DNA from: Williamsia muralis NBRC 105860 | GTDB lineage: Bacteria; Actinomycetota; Actinomycetes; Mycobacteriales; Mycobacteriaceae | NCBI RefSeq assembly: GCF_001598915.1 | Contig: NZ_BDAP01000008.1 | Location: 40,291 to 104,290, forward strand | Length of the DNA: 64,000 bases | Direction: 5' to 3' | Part shown: positions 60,768 to 64,000 of the stretch, piece by piece | How the letters are laid out: each line of letters begins with the position of its first letter | Position numbering within the stretch: position 1 is the stretch's first letter | Notes under the pieces: model-generated | Seen by the model: only the letters and a program-made list of their open reading frames with translations | Databases searched by the model: none | What the model was told of the DNA's origin: nothing | Position numbers and translations under genes: made by a program

Positions 60768-63700
60768 AGCTTCGGCGATCAACCGGCCGCGGTGAGTACA
60801 GCCGGTCGCTGGGTCAGGTGGGACGCTTCGTCTTGTCGCACAAAGCGCTGGTAGCGGGCGTCTGGGTGGCTGTTGCCGTGGTGTTGGCTGTGCTGTTTCC
60901 CCAGTTGGAAACAGTTGTGCGCCAGCAGTCGGTGGACCCAATTCCTAAGGGAGTGCCGTCGTTTCAGGCGCTCGATCGCATGGGCGAGGCGTTCGACGAA
61001 AAGGGCGCAAAGACCACGGTGTTCGTGGCAATGGAAGACCCGGCCGGACTCACCGAGCCCGCCCGCCAACGCTATGACGACCTCGTGGTCCGGCTCCGCG
61101 CCGACCGCGACGATGTGCAGGCCGTACGCGACCTGCTCGCCGACCCGATCACTGCCCGACAAGCGCTCAGCGAAGACGGCAACGCCTGGTACCTGCCCGT
61201 CGGGGTCAGCGGCAGCCTCGGCGGGCCGACGGCGGCCCACGCTGTGGAATCGATCCGCGAGACTGCAGCAGAGGTCTTCGCCGGCACCAGCACCACGGTC
61301 CACGTGACTGGACCAACAGCGACCTTCAGCGATCAAATCGTCACTGCTGAAAAGGATCTGGTGATCATCACCATCGCCACCGTCGTGCTGATCGCCATAA
61401 TCTTGCTGATCGTATATCGGTCAGTATTCACTGCGTTGCTGCCGCTTTTGGTCATCGGTATCAGTCTCGCCGTAGCCCGCGGAGTCCTGTCTGCGTTAGG
61501 TGAACTGGGCATGCCAGTCTCGCAATTCACCGTTGCGTTCATGACTGTCATCTTGCTTGGCGCCGGTGTGGACTATTCGGTTTTTCTGGTCAGCAGATAC
61601 CACGAACGGCTGCGCCAAGGCGCCGCCGCGTCCGACGCTCTCATCGATGCCACCGCCACCATCGGCCGGGTGATCCTTGCGTCGGCAAGCACTGTTGCTC
61701 TCGCGTTCTTAGCCATGGTCTTCGGGCAGCTCAGCGTCTTCGCCACCCTCGGCCCCGCCTGCGCGGTGGCGATCCTCATCGGATTCCTCGCCACCGTGAC
61801 ATTGTTGCCGCCAGTGCTGTTGTGGGCTGCGCGTTGGGGGTGGGGTGCCCCGCGCAAAGATCTCACGCGGCGCTACTGGAACCGCATCGCGGTCCTCGTC
61901 GTACGCCGCCCGGTGCCGTTGCTGGCCGTCAGCCTCGTCGGGTTGACGTTCCTCAGCCTCACCGCGCTGGGCATTCAGATCACCTACGACGACCGAGACG
62001 GTCAACCGAAAACCACCGACAGCAACGAAGGTTACGCACTGCTCAACCGGCACTTCCCGCAAGACATCACCATCGCCGAATTTGTCGTCGTGGATTCGCC
62101 CACCGATCTGAGAACAACCAACGGACTTGCCGACCTTGATCAGATGGCAGCTCGGATTGCGCAGATCCCCGGCGTCACCCGTGTGGTCGGTGTCACTCGC
62201 CCGACCGGGGCCAAACTCGAACAAGCCCAACTCTCCTGGCAGAACGGGCAGATCGGCGATCGCCTGTCCGGCTCAGTAGGTGAGGGCCAAGCCCGCAAAG
62301 GCGACCTCGAACAATTGCGTTCTGGTGCAGACCAACTCGCCGACGGCCTCGAACAACTCGACATACAGATCCGCACCAATCTCACCCCACTGGCCGGCAT
62401 TCTTAACCAAGTCACCACCATCGGGGCCGAAATAGGTCAATACCAACCACTTCTACAAACACTGACCGCCGCCGCACCCCAACTCGACCAAGCCGCGCAG
62501 AACGCCCCTCAGCTAGCAGCCCTGGCCGAACAGTCATCAGCCGCCATAGCCACAATCACCTCAGTGCTCCCGTTACTGGATAACTCAGCGCTGTGCACTC
62601 AACTACCCCAATGCAGCACCCTGCGCCAACAAGCCCGCGATCTCGCCGCACTCCGCGACAGCGGGTTCTTCACCCAGATCACGACACTGTCCACCCAGCT
62701 CGCGCAGATGGACACCCCCCTCACCGCGGTCACCAACCAACTCAACGCCACCGTCGCCACCCTCGAGACCACTCTGGGAACCATCGGGGCCCAAGACCTG
62801 CCAACCAAACTCGCCCAACTGCAGACCGGGGTCTCCCAACTCGCCGCCGGCTCGCGAACACTCGTCGAAGGCGTATCTGCACTCGTCGACAGCAACCTTC
62901 AACAACTCGCCGGCATGGCCACCCTCGCCGCCCAACTACAGACCACCGCGCGCGAAACCCGCGGCTCGGACTCGGCCACCGGCTTCTACTTACCCAAAGA
63001 TGCTTTCGCTGACCAGCAATTCGCCGACGTTGCGCGCCAATTCATCTCCCCGGACGGACACACCGTGCGCTACGCCGTCCAGACAAGCTTCGACCCCTAC
63101 AGCGCGGACGCCATGCGCCTGGCCAGCACCATCGCCACCGTCGCCAACGACGCAAAACCCAACACCACCCTGACCGACTCCACCGTCTCCGTCGCCGGCT
63201 TCCCCGCCATCAACGCCGACCTGCAACGACTGCTCACCAACGACTTCCGCCTCCTGGCCCTGGCCACCCTGGCCATCGTCGGCATCATCCTGATCATCCT
63301 GCTGCGCTCACTGGTCGCACCCATCTACCTACTCGGCACCGTCGTACTCAACTACACCGCAGCATTGGGCATAGGCGTCCTGATCTTTCAGCACATACTC
63401 CACACCGACATCGCTTGGCCCGTACCACTATTAGCGTTCATCGTCCTGGTAGCCGTCGGCGCCGACTACAACATGCTGCTGGTCTCACGATTGCGCGAAG
63501 AATCACATCACAACGTCCGAGTCGGAGTGCTCCGCACCGTCACCAACACCGGCTCAGTCATCACCTCAGCAGGCCTCATCTTCGCCGCCAGCATGTTCGG
63601 CCTCATCGCCGGCTCCATCGGCATCATGACCCAAGTCGGACTCATCATCGGCGTAGGTCTTCTTATCGATACTTTCATCGTCCGCACCATCGTGGTACCG

Positions 63701-63778
63701 GCCATCGCCACACTCCTCGGCAACGCGAGCTGGTGGCCCCAAAAACCAACGCCCACTCCCACCCACCACCGCCACTGA
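60764..63778 (+). CDS. long MmpL-type RND transporter (paralogue of 34694)
   Basis: A 1004-residue protein; GTG at 60764 or 60761. It shares the full layout of the protein at 34694: motifs LGAGVDYSVFLVSRYHE and AVGADYNMLLVSRLREE, a central periplasmic domain with coiled-coil stretches (LRSGADQLADGLEQLD) and a Cys pair (CTQLPQC). Codons at the 3' end are very C-ending, unlike the first half. No MmpS gene is adjacent. An upstream TetR with a CGCTAC dyad probably regulates it. Confidence 0.92.
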   Translation: MKLRRSTGRGEYSRSLGQVGRFVLSHKALVAGVWVAVAVVLAVLFPQLETVVRQQSVDPIPKGVPSFQALDRMGEAFDEKGAKTTVFVAMEDPAGLTEPARQRYDDLVVRLRADRDDVQAVRDLLADPITARQALSEDGNAWYLPVGVSGSLGGPTAAHAVESIRETAAEVFAGTSTTVHVTGPTATFSDQIVTAEKDLVIITIATVVLIAIILLIVYRSVFTALLPLLVIGISLAVARGVLSALGELGMPVSQFTVAFMTVILLGAGVDYSVFLVSRYHERLRQGAAASDALIDATATIGRVILASASTVALAFLAMVFGQLSVFATLGPACAVAILIGFLATVTLLPPVLLWAARWGWGAPRKDLTRRYWNRIAVLVVRRPVPLLAVSLVGLTFLSLTALGIQITYDDRDGQPKTTDSNEGYALLNRHFPQDITIAEFVVVDSPTDLRTTNGLADLDQMAARIAQIPGVTRVVGVTRPTGAKLEQAQLSWQNGQIGDRLSGSVGEGQARKGDLEQLRSGADQLADGLEQLDIQIRTNLTPLAGILNQVTTIGAEIGQYQPLLQTLTAAAPQLDQAAQNAPQLAALAEQSSAAIATITSVLPLLDNSALCTQLPQCSTLRQQARDLAALRDSGFFTQITTLSTQLAQMDTPLTAVTNQLNATVATLETTLGTIGAQDLPTKLAQLQTGVSQLAAGSRTLVEGVSALVDSNLQQLAGMATLAAQLQTTARETRGSDSATGFYLPKDAFADQQFADVARQFISPDGHTVRYAVQTSFDPYSADAMRLASTIATVANDAKPNTTLTDSTVSVAGFPAINADLQRLLTNDFRLLALATLAIVGIILIILLRSLVAPIYLLGTVVLNYTAALGIGVLIFQHILHTDIAWPVPLLAFIVLVAVGADYNMLLVSRLREESHHNVRVGVLRTVTNTGSVITSAGLIFAASMFGLIAGSIGIMTQVGLIIGVGLLIDTFIVRTIVVPAIATLLGNASWWPQKPTPTPTHHRH

Positions 63779-63907
63779 CCCCACCCCGCAGACAAGAGTA
63801 GGCCGACGTCGACGAACAGATCCAGTACTTCCCGGACCCGACCAGGGCCTTCGAACACTTCCGCCACTTGACAAACACAGAGGCACCAAATTCTCAGGCC
63901 CCACCGG

Positions 63908-64000
63908 GACTGTCTGAATAACGGTGGATCCGGTCCTTGATTCAACACGCCGAGCTGAGCTTGGCGGGAAGGATCGACGATGACCGAAACACTTGATCCC
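63908..64000 (+). mobile_element. left end of an insertion sequence, continuing outside the window
   Basis: A terminal-repeat-like stretch from about 63908 (GACTGTCTGAATAACGGTGG, continuing ATCCGG) matches the arms of the 78-bp element at 26417. About 70 bases later a transposase-like start appears (GGAAGGATCGACG then ATG). The family is probably IS256-like by the layout, but the body is outside the window. Confidence 0.55.
63980..64000 (+). CDS. first seven codons of a probable transposase
   Basis: An ATG preceded by GGAAGG at good spacing starts M-T-E-T-L-D-P and runs off the window. Its position inside the IS end is the only support for its being a transposase. Confidence 0.45.

Overview
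The window looks like an accessory region (plasmid or genomic island) of a high-GC, mycolic-acid-containing actinomycete such as Mycobacterium/Mycolicibacterium, Gordonia or Rhodococcus. The basis is a complete mce lipid-import operon, three MmpL-family RND proteins, a mycothiol-nitroreductase-like (Rv2466c-type) protein, DUF3558-type lipoproteins and a HAMP-type class III cyclase. These families are concentrated in that group; the genus itself is inferred. No tRNA, rRNA, CRISPR array or replication gene was recognised.

Layout. 1-7.6 kb: small stress and envelope genes (cysteine-rich copper-storage-like protein, YrhK-like protein, two tiny peptides, two lipoproteins, an EEP-fold phosphohydrolase) and a relic of an Lrp/PLP-enzyme pair. 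7.7-8.9 kb: two decayed arsC-like genes. 8.8-13.3 kb: TetR, MFS exporter, thioesterase and adenylate cyclase. 13.4-15.3 kb: decayed genes (HNH nuclease with Excalibur domain, small HhH-like protein) and the 5' part of an ATP-dependent DNA ligase gene. 15.3-23.17 kb: a unit of about 7.9 kb that interrupts the ligase. It carries two adjacent tyrosine recombinases and a thiol/sulfur-stress-like module (Rv2466c-like protein, DUF302, DUF2892, MmpL, CstR/CsoR-type regulator with three G-tract operators). The 3' part of the ligase resumes at 23.17 kb. 24.3-26.2 kb: alkB followed directly by a tetR. 26.4-26.8 kb: IS scars.

27.8-34.6 kb: an oxidative operon (AurF-like diiron protein, Baeyer-Villiger-type monooxygenase, SDR, KshB-like reductase, alpha/beta hydrolase) with TetR, and a divergent DUF4873 gene. 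34.7-37.8 kb: a long MmpL. 48.2-38.0 kb, minus strand: yrbEA-yrbEB-mceA-F, an Mce-associated membrane protein and an acyl-CoA ligase. 48.8-51 kb: an SDR gene, then a partly deleted second copy of the thiol module. 51.6-56.9 kb: a BtrH_N-type protein, then ferredoxin reductase, CYP153-type P450 and ferredoxin, with a divergent AraC regulator. 57-63.8 kb: TetR, thioesterase, P450, a second TetR and another long MmpL. The window ends inside the first codons of a transposase whose terminal repeat matches the 26.4 kb scar.

Taken together, this is an alkane/lipid-use region: two terminal alkane hydroxylase types (AlkB and CYP153), BVMO/SDR/hydrolase chemistry, acyl activation (FadD), uptake (Mce) and export (MmpL, MFS). 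It is interspersed with stress modules and decaying genes left by mobile-element activity. The most notable features are the ligase-splitting recombinase unit, its deleted duplicate at 50 kb, two PorA/PorH-like micro-peptides near 4.1 kb, paired operators shared by two paralogous TetR systems, and a probable AUC start codon for yrbEA.
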